A stretch of 64,000 nt of DNA from contig NZ_BBCE01000003.1 of the NCBI RefSeq assembly GCF_001311885.1, positions 62,001 to 126,000 on the forward strand. The letters run 5' to 3'. The position numbers and the translations under genes were made by a program. The notes beneath the pieces are model-generated. The model worked only from the letters and a program-made list of their open reading frames with translations, did no database searches and was not told where the DNA came from. Positions within the stretch are counted from its first letter, which is position 1; each line of letters starts with the position of its first letter. The DNA comes from Syntrophomonas palmitatica JCM 14374 (GTDB taxonomy: Bacteria; Bacillota; Syntrophomonadia; Syntrophomonadales; Syntrophomonadaceae). Shown here in pieces: positions 39,541 through 47,675 of this stretch.

Positions 39541-39785
39541 ATCAAACGATAAAGGATGTATTTATGTCCGGGGTTGTTCAATAACTGACCTTAATTTTAT
39601 AGTTATAAAACCGCAGCAGGCGTATCCTTTGGCGGCAGGCCTGGTTTGCTGTGGGCTGAGACTCGGAACGACACCGGATTATCCTTAAATAGTATGAATA
39701 TATGGTAGGGCATATATTTTGTGCCTTGCCTTAAGCTTATTTTAGCTGGGAAACTACCGGAGAGGTTCTTTCCCGGCTTATTTAT
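39541..39785 (+). ncRNA. Candidate structured non-coding RNA (6S-like architecture)
   Basis: AAGGAT (39552-39557) plus CCGG (39568-39571) can pair with CCGG (39674-39677) plus ATCCTT (39681-39686), closing a long molecule with an asymmetric internal bubble. Inside, CCGCAGCA pairs with TGCTGTGG, capping a GC-rich apical stem. A hairpin AGCTGGGAAA/TTTCCCGGCT followed by TATTTATTT (about 39744-39785) could be the terminator. No reading frame of note is present. The layout resembles 6S RNA, but identity is not shown. Confidence 0.45.
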
Positions 39786-39819
39786 TTGTATAGGAAAGCA
39801 TGCTTTCCGAATGGCTGTG

Positions 39820-40005
39820 GATAAGTCTGTCCGGAAGCGCGGGCAGGGTGTTAGATATCACCGTTGAACGGCAATGCCAACGCCTTATTGTTGCTGCGAA
39901 AACGGGGAAAGATTGCTTCGCTGCGCTCGCAATGACACAATAAAGGATTACAAACCGCGGATTTGTCATTGCGAGGAGCGTTAGCGATGCGGCAATCTAA
40001 CTGAT
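39820..40005. repeat. Dispersed repeat element, copy 2
   Basis: It has TGTGGATAAGTCTGTCCGG at the left, then AAGATTGCTTCGCTGCGCTC followed by GCAATGACACAAT (39908-39941), then GTCATTGCGAGGAGCG..GCGGCAATCT (39965-39998). It shares these blocks with 11970-12190. It lies directly upstream of the MutS2-like gene. Confidence 0.7.
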
Positions 40006-40055
40006 AACGCAGGTCGTCCGGAGGGCGTATTTGTTATATTTTAGGAGGGAGTAAG

Positions 40056-42031
40056 TTGAACCAGAATACTATGAATATACTCGAATTTGGAGCCGTCATT
40101 GATGAAATAAAAAAATATGCTATGAGCGAACAGGCCAGGCTGAAATTAGAGCAACTTAAGCCGGTTATTGATATGGATGTCATTAATGCTTGGATGCGCG
40201 AAACCACCCAGGCCTGTGCCATGCTGGACATTAACTCCAGTATTCCGCTGAGTTCCATGGAAGGAATGGATGAAATTATGATTAAGGCTGAAAAATCCAT
40301 GGTCTTAACCCCGCAGGAACTCACTTCCTGCCAGAATTTCCTGGATTCTGTCAAACGACTGCGCAGCTATATGAGCAAGACGGAGAATTCTTTGCCCGAA
40401 CTAGCGTCTTATGCCTGGTCCATGTTTGAACTGTCTGAATTAAGAGACGAGATAGCGAAAAGCATTATAAACGGACAGGTAGATGATCACGCCAGCCATG
40501 AATTGGCCCGGATAAGAAGGCAACTCTTAATTCAGGAGGAGCGCATCAAACAGAAATTAGGCGATATTCTGCGTTCCAGCACCTACGGCAGCATCTTGCA
40601 GGACCCGGTGATAAGCACACGAAACGGCAGATACGTAGTGCCGGTGAAGAGACAGTACCATAAATCTTTTCCTGGGCGGGTTTTGGACACATCCTCCACC
40701 GGTTCCACGGTTTTTATGGAACCGAACAGTATCGCCGGGCTGCAGGATGAGATAAACATCCTGCAGATGGAAGAAGCCAATGAGGTTTACCGGATATTAA
40801 GTTATCTCAGTACCAGGTTGGGGGAGTACAGCCGGGAAATCTTAATTAACATGCAGGCCATGGCCCACTATGATTTTGTGTTCGCCAAAGCCAAATACAG
40901 CCGCAGCCGGGACATGAAACCAGTGCGTTTAAATAATGAAGGCAGGATTATAATCAAACAAGCCCGGCACCCGCTGCTGGGAAGCAGCGCAGTGCCGCTT
41001 GATTTTCAGATCGGAGCCGACTACCGCGCCTTAATAATTACCGGTCCCAACACCGGCGGCAAAACCGTGGCCTTGAAAACCATAGCTTTATTGACTTTGA
41101 TGGTACAGTGCGGCCTGCATGTTCCCGTTGAGACAGACAGTGAGTTCGCAGTTTTCAACGACATATTGGCCGACATCGGCGATGGCCAGAGCATAGAACA
41201 ATCCTTGAGCACTTTTTCCGCTCACCTCAAAAATATACTGAGCATCATCGAACTTGCCGGGCCGCACACCCTGGTGGTAATGGATGAAATGGGAGCGGGG
41301 ACCGACCCGGCGGAAGGCAAGGGCTTTGCCATAGCGGTCCTGGAAGAGGTTTTCTCCAAAGGCGCGACTATAGCGGCTACGACTCACTTTGGAGAAATCA
41401 AGGAGTTTGCCGCTCACACACCCGGTTTTGAAAATGGTCGATGGCTTTTGATGTGGAGAGCCTGAGACCTCTGTACAGATTGCAGATTGGGACAGCGGGT
41501 GAAAGCAATGCCTTTCTTATTGCCCTGCGCCTGGGTATGGACCGGCACATTATCGAACGAGCCCATCAAATAAGCTATGGCCAGCATAAGAATTATGACC
41601 TGGAATCTGCGCAGTCTGTATTTTCATTACGGGATGAGGAAGAAATAAAAGTTCACCAAGAAGAACAGCAGCAGAGCCAGCAGAACCAGCAGGTTAAGGC
41701 CCGTTATGAACGCCGCAAAAAATACGTACCCAAAGATCTTAAAGTAGGCGACTGCGTTTATATTAGCACCATGCAGCGGACCGGAATCGTCTGTGAAGAA
41801 GAAAACGGGCGCGGCGATGTGGTGGTCCTGGTTATGGATAAGAAATATGTCGTCAACAGCAAACGCCTCACGTTAAAGGTTGACCGCGAGGACCTGTACC
41901 CGGAAAACTACGATATGGATATTGTCCTGGAAAGCAAGGACACCCGCAAAAAGCGCAAGATAATGAGCAAAAGGCATGTGGAGGGTCTGCGGGTAGAAAA
42001 ACCGAAAGAGGATATAGAAAGAGGCGACTAG
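40056..42031 (+). CDS. MutS2-like ATPase lacking a Smr domain (frame broken near 41430)
   Basis: About 658 residues after one base is restored near 41430. TTG 40056 follows an AGGAGGGAG site. The core and lever regions are followed by the MutS ATPase with Walker [25 protein letters not shown] (Walker B/D-loop) and [11 protein letters not shown], then [12 protein letters not shown] Gln-rich coiled region and a KOW-like beta segment ([16 protein letters not shown]) close the protein. Full MutS2 proteins have about 780 residues and a C-terminal Smr nuclease domain; none is seen here. MutS2 proteins act on recombination intermediates or collided ribosomes; this paralogue may keep only the clamp part. 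Confidence 0.85.
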
Positions 42032-42205
42032 CAAACAGGGGAAAATGAAAAACAGAAAACAATAAGCCTGCCGTTTCACCGTATAAGCGGTAGCAAGCGT
42101 GAGGTCGCTCCGTGTTGCCCTGTTTATGCTGCACAGAATTTATAGATAATTATTCAATCACACTAAAGCGTGTTCAGAACCACAGACCCCTTACTCATAC
42201 AGGGA

Positions 42206-42511
42206 TTATTTCAATAAGTCGGAATAATCCCTCGTACCGTGCAGCACCCGGTATACAATAATTTCTTCGTCAATAACCTTATAAAAAACGATGTAGCTAT
42301 CCACAATAAGCATGCGGAATTCACGTTTGGCCAGTTCGCTATCCGGTACGGTTTTCCCTAGAAACGGAAGTTCTGCCAAAGTATCAATTTTGTCAATAAT
42401 CTTGTTGGTCATGCTCAGGGCTGCCTGAGGATTATCGCTTGCGATGTAAAAATAGATTTCACCCAAATCCTCACGAGCAATTTGCAATACCCTTATTTTA
42501 TACTTGCTCAT
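42206..42511 (-). CDS. RelE/ParE-family toxin
   Basis: About 101 residues from ATG 42511 (MSKYKIRVLQIAREDLGEIY). The RelE/ParE pattern is clear: helix pair with DLGEIYFYIASDNPQAA, then FLGK, EFRMLIVDSYIVFYKV and YRVLHGTRDY. ParE members poison gyrase and RelE members cut mRNA; which applies is not decided. It overlaps the antitoxin gene by 14 bases, the usual arrangement. Confidence 0.88.
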   Translation of the reverse strand: MSKYKIRVLQIAREDLGEIYFYIASDNPQAALSMTNKIIDKIDTLAELPFLGKTVPDSELAKREFRMLIVDSYIVFYKVIDEEIIVYRVLHGTRDYSDLLK

Positions 42512-42767
42512 GGTGCAAATCCTTGACGAATTTTCTGAGATCATCAGTAGTACAGGTTGGTGCGCCGCTTAACCGTTGCTGTTCAGCATCCAGCAATTTA
42601 GCTCTCAGGTTTAGCATGGCCTCTTTCCTTTCGAAAGCGGCAATACTCATCACGACCAACTCGCCCTCGCCATTTTTGGTTAAATAAACGGGCTCAGACC
42701 TTTCTTTGCATATTTTGGTTATCTCGCCCAGTTCGGTCCTTAATGCGGATGTGGGTTTAATTATCAT
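42498..42767 (-). CDS. Phd/YefM-family antitoxin
   Basis: About 89 residues from ATG 42767, 9 bases after AGGAG; an in-frame GTG at 42776 directly abuts that site. It opens IIKPTSALRTELGEITKICK and holds PVYLTKNGEGELVVMS, both typical of the Phd/YefM fold, which binds DNA with its N terminus and the toxin with its C terminus. It should neutralise the downstream toxin and repress the pair. The 215 bases upstream (42777-42991) are AT-rich with no gene. Confidence 0.88.
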   Translation of the reverse strand: MIIKPTSALRTELGEITKICKERSEPVYLTKNGEGELVVMSIAAFERKEAMLNLRAKLLDAEQQRLSGAPTCTTDDLRKFVKDLHHEQV

Positions 42768-42991
42768 TGTTATCACTCCTGTGCAAAATTATGATTTAAA
42801 TATGATCTTATTGTATATTATTTTTAGCACAGATATTTTAAATACACAACTTAAATATATCTATCTTAATATATGGTTGTTCATCATCATAAATGGTTAT
42901 AGTTTAACCTGCTTCTTGCCTGGGTAATTAAAATAAAATAATATCATCTTATACATACTAATCATAAAAACTGCCAGTGAGGAGTTTTTCG

Positions 42992-44596
42992 ATGGCTTTA
43001 TCAAAGGTTCAGAATACAAATTCGGGTCTTAATCTGGTGCCGGCTGAATATGCAATCCAACCTTACCCGCAAGGCATGAATTACCTGATTGCCGGGGAGA
43101 TAAAAACCTATCCGGGCAATGGCATCGAGGTTGTATCACCAATCATCCTTAGAGAAGGTGAAAAAGCCTGGGGCGTTACCATTGGCAGGTATCCAGAGCT
43201 GGGGAAAGATGAGGCTTTGCAGGCATTGGCGGCTGCCGAAAGAGCCTATGGCAACGGCATGGGCGAGTGGCCGCAGATGAGGGTTGAAGAAAGAATCGAA
43301 GCCCTAAAATCCTTTGCCTGGCGCATGCGGGCCATGGAAAGAAAATACGCCTTGCTGGAAATGTGGGAAATCGCCAAACCCTTCAGATTGTGTCTGGATG
43401 AATTCAAGCGCACCCTTAAATACCTGCAGGACAGCATAGAAAGACTAAGGGAGCTGGACCAGGAGAGCAGCGCCGTTTCCCGCGCGGAAAACTTCATATA
43501 CCAGGTGAGAAGATGCCCATTGGGCATATGTTTGTGCATGGGGCCGTTTAATTATCCGCTCAATGAAACCTTCGCCATGCTAATTCCCGCCTTGCTGATG
43601 GGTAACACTGTTATATTAAAACCGCCCCGCTACGGAGCGCTCTGTTTGATACCTTTTCTGGAGGCCTTCTCAGAATCATTTCCTCCCGGAGTGGTAAATG
43701 TAATAAATGGCGATGGCGAAACTATCATAGGTCCTATTATGGACAGCGGGAAAGTAACCATCCTGGGTTTTACCGGCAGCAGCCGGGTAGCCAGGATTTT
43801 AACGGATAGCTATGAGGGCAGCCACCGCCTGCGCACGATCCTGGGGCTGGAAGCCAAGAATCCGGCCTTTATATTTCCGGATGCCGACCTGGAACTGGCG
43901 GCCCGGGAGTGTGCGGACGGGGCTTTGGAATTTAACGGCCAGAGATGTACGGCCTTAAAGCATATATGGGTGCATGAATCTCTCGCGGACAGGTTCCTTG
44001 ATTTATTCACAGGTGAAATTGATAAGCTGAAATGCGGCATGCCCTGGGAAGATGGGGTAAGGATTACTCCCTTGCCCGAAACCGATAAATGCAAATGGCT
44101 TTCAGAACTGGCAGAGGATGCCCTGCAGAAAGGAGCCAAAGTCGTTAATCCCGGCGGGGGCCGGGTACAGGATAACCTATTCCACCCCGCGGTTCTCTAC
44201 CCGGTAAACAAAGAAATGAAAATCCACCAGGTTGAACAATTTGGTCCTTTAATACCGGTAAGCCCGTTTAAAGGCATGGAAGAAGTGGTTGATTACCTGG
44301 TGAGTTCCGATTACGGGCAGCAGGCGAGTGTTTTCACTTCTTCGCCGGATTATGCCGCGCCTTTAATAGATATATTAGTTAATCATGTATCGCGAATTAA
44401 TCTGAATGCCCAGTGCAGACGCAGTCCTGACGAGCTGCCGTTCACCGGGCGCAAGAATTCTGCGGAAGGAACCCTTTCCGTAACTGATGCCCTGCGGTCT
44501 TTTTCCATCCGCTCGCTGGTGGTCGTAAACGACCAGGGCAAAGAGGTCTTTTTCCGCACCCTGGAAAGCGGACGCTCCAAATTTCTAAGGATATAA
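42992..44596 (+). CDS. Aldehyde dehydrogenase family, GapN-like
   Basis: 534 residues. The NAD(P)-binding and catalytic parts are complete: CMGPFNYPLNE, the catalytic Cys in NGQRCTALKH and the general base Glu in LGLEAKNPA. Similarity is strongest to non-phosphorylating glyceraldehyde-3-phosphate dehydrogenases (GapN), which oxidise GAP to 3-phosphoglycerate with NADP+. Substrate is therefore likely but not proven. ATG 42992 lies 8 bases after GAGGAG. It is a single gene closed by a terminator at 44604. Confidence 0.85.
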   Translation: MALSKVQNTNSGLNLVPAEYAIQPYPQGMNYLIAGEIKTYPGNGIEVVSPIILREGEKAWGVTIGRYPELGKDEALQALAAAERAYGNGMGEWPQMRVEERIEALKSFAWRMRAMERKYALLEMWEIAKPFRLCLDEFKRTLKYLQDSIERLRELDQESSAVSRAENFIYQVRRCPLGICLCMGPFNYPLNETFAMLIPALLMGNTVILKPPRYGALCLIPFLEAFSESFPPGVVNVINGDGETIIGPIMDSGKVTILGFTGSSRVARILTDSYEGSHRLRTILGLEAKNPAFIFPDADLELAARECADGALEFNGQRCTALKHIWVHESLADRFLDLFTGEIDKLKCGMPWEDGVRITPLPETDKCKWLSELAEDALQKGAKVVNPGGGRVQDNLFHPAVLYPVNKEMKIHQVEQFGPLIPVSPFKGMEEVVDYLVSSDYGQQASVFTSSPDYAAPLIDILVNHVSRINLNAQCRRSPDELPFTGRKNSAEGTLSVTDALRSFSIRSLVVVNDQGKEVFFRTLESGRSKFLRI

Positions 44597-44603
44597 ATAA
44601 AAA

Positions 44604-44630
44604 AATAGCCGGAGATTAGTACTGGCTATT
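44604..44630 (+). terminator. Terminator of the GapN-like gene
   Basis: AATAGCC pairs with GGCTATT across 13 bases, with an A run before and a short T run after. Confidence 0.7.
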
Positions 44631-44781
44631 ACATATTTTCAACTGTGAGGCAAACCAAGATTTTGAAGATTACTACCATATCTTAACATCAAATATTCCT
44701 GCTGAATTCTCTATCCAATATACGGGCTTCGATATTTCAAGCGGCAGCCCTATCCTCCTGGGCATGAATTTAACAAATTAA
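44620..44781 (+). other. Possible gene remnant without start codon
   Basis: A 53-codon open stretch reads like protein (DYYHILTSNIPAEFSIQYTG, then ILLGMNLTN) but has no start or ribosome binding site and overlaps the terminator. It may be the tail of a lost gene or chance. The rest of the gap 44782-44877 holds no gene. Confidence 0.2.
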
Positions 44782-44877
44782 TTGAACAAAGTTTAATATT
44801 TCCTGCTTGTTATTTATCCATCTCTGGCATATCATTGCATTACGTAAGCAAAATAACTATGGCAGAGGAGGTATACT

Positions 44878-47511
44878 ATGGCAGTAATTCCTATGAAGGA
44901 AGGGGTTTACTGGGTAGGGGTGCGCGACCCTGAACTGCGCATATTCGACCTGGTAATGACTGCGGAGCATGGAACCAGTTATAATGCGTACCTCGTAAAA
45001 GGCAGCCAAAAAACCACCTTGATTGAAGTATGTGAAGACAAGTTTTTTAATGAGTATATTGAAAATGTGAAAAGCCTGGTCAATCTGTCCGAGATCGATT
45101 ATCTGATCATGAATCATACTGAACCTGATCATTCAGAAGCTGTAGGCAAACTCCTGGAAATGGCCCCGGATATAACGATTTTAGCCAGTCCTACCGCCCT
45201 GGGATTTCTGCGTGAAATCACTAACAGGAAGTTTAATGCACAGGAACTTAAGGACGGCGATGAATTGGATCTGGGCGGGAAAACGCTGAGATTCATTAAC
45301 GCACCGTTTTTGCACTGGCCTGACACTATCTATACATATCTGCAGGAAGATAAGATATTATTCTCCTGTGATTCATTTGGCAGCCACTATCCTGATGAAA
45401 GGCTTTTTAACGACCTGATGGAAAGCAATTTTACAGGGCATTACAAAGAATATTTTGATGCAATCATCGGCCCTTTTAAGCCTTATGTCCTGGAGGCTCT
45501 TGATAAAATAAAGGATCTGCCGCTGGATATGGTGGCTCCCGGTCACGGCCCGGTTCTTCGCCAGGACATTGATCGTTATTTGGATTTGTACCGGCAATGG
45601 TCAGCACGTTCGGCGCCTGCGGCGGATAAACCTAAGATTGTCCTGGCCTATTTAAGCATTTATGGTTTTACTAAGAAATTGGCTGATGCTATGGTTGACG
45701 GTATCCTGAGCATTGGCGATTTTGATGTCAGGACTTATAAACTGATTGAGGACAAGCTGGATGATCCCGATTTGCTGGATAGGGTTGCGCAAGACCTGAT
45801 AGACGCCAGCGGTTTTCTGGTAGGTTCAAATACGGTTAATGGAGACGCTCTTTCCCCCATATGGCAACTGTTGAACCGTCTTTCCCCGATTACCCATGGT
45901 GACAAGGTAGCGCTTGCTTTTGGTTCCTATGGATGGAGCGGTGAAGCGGTACCGGGTATAGAAAACCGCCTGCGGGCTTTGCGTATGCAGGTTATGCCCG
46001 GATACCGGGTTAATTTCAAACCCTCAGAACGTAATCTGGAAGATGCTTTTAACCTGGGAATGGATTTTGCCCGCGCTATATTGGAAAAGAAAGCCGATAA
46101 ATCACAAACCCGCTGGCGCTGTCTGATTTGCGGGCATATACATATAGGGTCTGAGCCGCCTGCCGTTTGTCCGGCTTGCGGTGTCGGCAGGGAGAACTTT
46201 GTACGGGAGTCCATGGAAGATGAATTCATAAACGATACTAATGATAGTTTTGTGATTATCGGAGGGGGAATTGCTGCACTATCAGCGGCTCAGGCCATCC
46301 GCAAGCGCAACCGTAGCGGCAGTATCATCATGCTGACCGAAGAAGCGTATCGCCCCTATTACCGTCCCGCCTTATCCGATTTTTTAAGTGAGGATCTGCC
46401 GGACCAGCGGCTCTACGTTTTTAACGAATCCTGGTATGCGGAAAACAAGATAGAACTTAAAACCAATGCCAAAGCAGTTAAGATAGATAAAGATGCTAAA
46501 CTGGTTCAAACCGAGCAGGGTGAGTTGATACCCTACAGCAAACTGATCGTGGCTGCAGGAGCCCGCAGCAACATTCCGCCCTTCAAGGGCGCGGAAAACC
46601 TGGGAGTATTCAGCCTGCGCAGCCTGGAGGATGCGCTGCAATTGAAAGAAGCTATCAAACAGGCGAAAAATGCGGTAGTTATCGGCGGCGGGGTTTTAGG
46701 CTTAGAAGCTGTATGGGAAATGGTATCTTGCGGGGTAAACGCAGCGGTGGTTGAACATAATAACCGCATCATGCCCCGCCAACTGGATGAAGCAGCTTCG
46801 TTGCGTTTGCAGCGGCTCATGGAAGATAAAGGAGTCAAGCTCTGCCTGGGCGTTGATACCGAGGAGATTATAGGAAATGGAAAGGTGGAGGGAGTAAAAC
46901 TCAGCAGTGGAGAAGTACTGCCTGCTGACTTGGTTCTTCTCTCTACCGGGGTTAAGCCCAATATTGAACTGGCTAAGGAAGCGGGTCTGGAAGTTGCTCA
47001 GGGCGTGGTGGTTGACAGCAGTATGCGCACCAACATCCCTAATATTTTTGCTGCAGGCGATGGCGCACAGTTTGGTGAACGCCTTATCGGGTTATGGCCG
47101 GTTTCACTGGAGATGGGGCGCACGGCGGGGGCAGCCGCCGCAGGTGACTGGGCGGAATATAAGCCTCCGGTCTTGTCTACGATGTTAGTGGCCTTCGACA
47201 TGGAGATATTCTCCATAGGAGATGTCAACCTGCCTTTGGATCAGTGCCGGGTAGTAGAGGTGAATGACCCCGTAGAGAAATATTTCAAACGCAGCTACAT
47301 TAAGGACGGTGTTTTGACAGGGGAAATAATTATAGCTCCTAAAGTCGATGCCAGCGAATCTATGCGTAATTTGGGCCGCGATAAAAGCGGTAAAAAGCAT
47401 TATAAACGCTGGAAATGCCGGGTGTGCGGATATATTCACGAAGGGCCCGAACCTCCCGACGAATGCCCGGTGTGCGGTGCTCCCAAAGACATGTTCGACC
47501 CGGTTGATTAA
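44878..47511 (+). CDS. Multidomain flavodiiron protein: diiron-flavodoxin-rubredoxin-NAD(P)H:rubredoxin oxidoreductase-rubredoxin
   Basis: 877 residues in one intact frame. Order: diiron MBL domain (1-245; HTEPDH, HWPDT, CDSFGSHY, PGHGP), flavodoxin domain (about 250-400; AYLSIYGFTKKLA), short-spaced rubredoxin (about 411-441; CLICG, CPACG), FAD/NAD oxidoreductase (about 456-817; GGGIAALSAA, GGGVLGLEA, FAAGDGAQF), and a second short-spaced rubredoxin (about 843-877; CRVCG, CPVCG). By family knowledge the chain moves electrons from NAD(P)H via rubredoxin to FMN and the diiron site, which reduces O2 or NO. It thus carries a complete cytoplasmic oxygen-defence route in one polypeptide. ATG 44878 follows AGAGGAGG. 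Confidence 0.95.
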   Translation: MAVIPMKEGVYWVGVRDPELRIFDLVMTAEHGTSYNAYLVKGSQKTTLIEVCEDKFFNEYIENVKSLVNLSEIDYLIMNHTEPDHSEAVGKLLEMAPDITILASPTALGFLREITNRKFNAQELKDGDELDLGGKTLRFINAPFLHWPDTIYTYLQEDKILFSCDSFGSHYPDERLFNDLMESNFTGHYKEYFDAIIGPFKPYVLEALDKIKDLPLDMVAPGHGPVLRQDIDRYLDLYRQWSARSAPAADKPKIVLAYLSIYGFTKKLADAMVDGILSIGDFDVRTYKLIEDKLDDPDLLDRVAQDLIDASGFLVGSNTVNGDALSPIWQLLNRLSPITHGDKVALAFGSYGWSGEAVPGIENRLRALRMQVMPGYRVNFKPSERNLEDAFNLGMDFARAILEKKADKSQTRWRCLICGHIHIGSEPPAVCPACGVGRENFVRESMEDEFINDTNDSFVIIGGGIAALSAAQAIRKRNRSGSIIMLTEEAYRPYYRPALSDFLSEDLPDQRLYVFNESWYAENKIELKTNAKAVKIDKDAKLVQTEQGELIPYSKLIVAAGARSNIPPFKGAENLGVFSLRSLEDALQLKEAIKQAKNAVVIGGGVLGLEAVWEMVSCGVNAAVVEHNNRIMPRQLDEAASLRLQRLMEDKGVKLCLGVDTEEIIGNGKVEGVKLSSGEVLPADLVLLSTGVKPNIELAKEAGLEVAQGVVVDSSMRTNIPNIFAAGDGAQFGERLIGLWPVSLEMGRTAGAAAAGDWAEYKPPVLSTMLVAFDMEIFSIGDVNLPLDQCRVVEVNDPVEKYFKRSYIKDGVLTGEIIIAPKVDASESMRNLGRDKSGKKHYKRWKCRVCGYIHEGPEPPDECPVCGAPKDMFDPVD

Positions 47512-47552
47512 CTTGCGGCTCGTAATGACACAATAGGGATTACCTTTATTCT

Positions 47553-47593
47553 GGGGCGGTTTATATTGTGCTTTTTGCAATATATACAGCCCC
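47553..47593 (+). terminator. Terminator of the flavodiiron fusion gene
   Basis: GGGGCxGTxTATATTG and CAATATATACxGCCCC pair around TGCTTTTTG, about 40 bases after the stop. A short fragment of the dispersed repeat lies just before it. Confidence 0.7.
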
Positions 47594-47675
47594 TTCTGTT
47601 TGATGATAATAGTCGAAATAGTGAGAAAAATTGTGTTAATATATAATAAAAATCAATTTGGGGTGAGTGAGGCGG

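Noticed and set aside
39778-39969. 63-codon minus-strand frame containing VIASAAKQS
   Set aside because: It is translated dispersed repeat; such peptides are classic artefacts of this repeat type.
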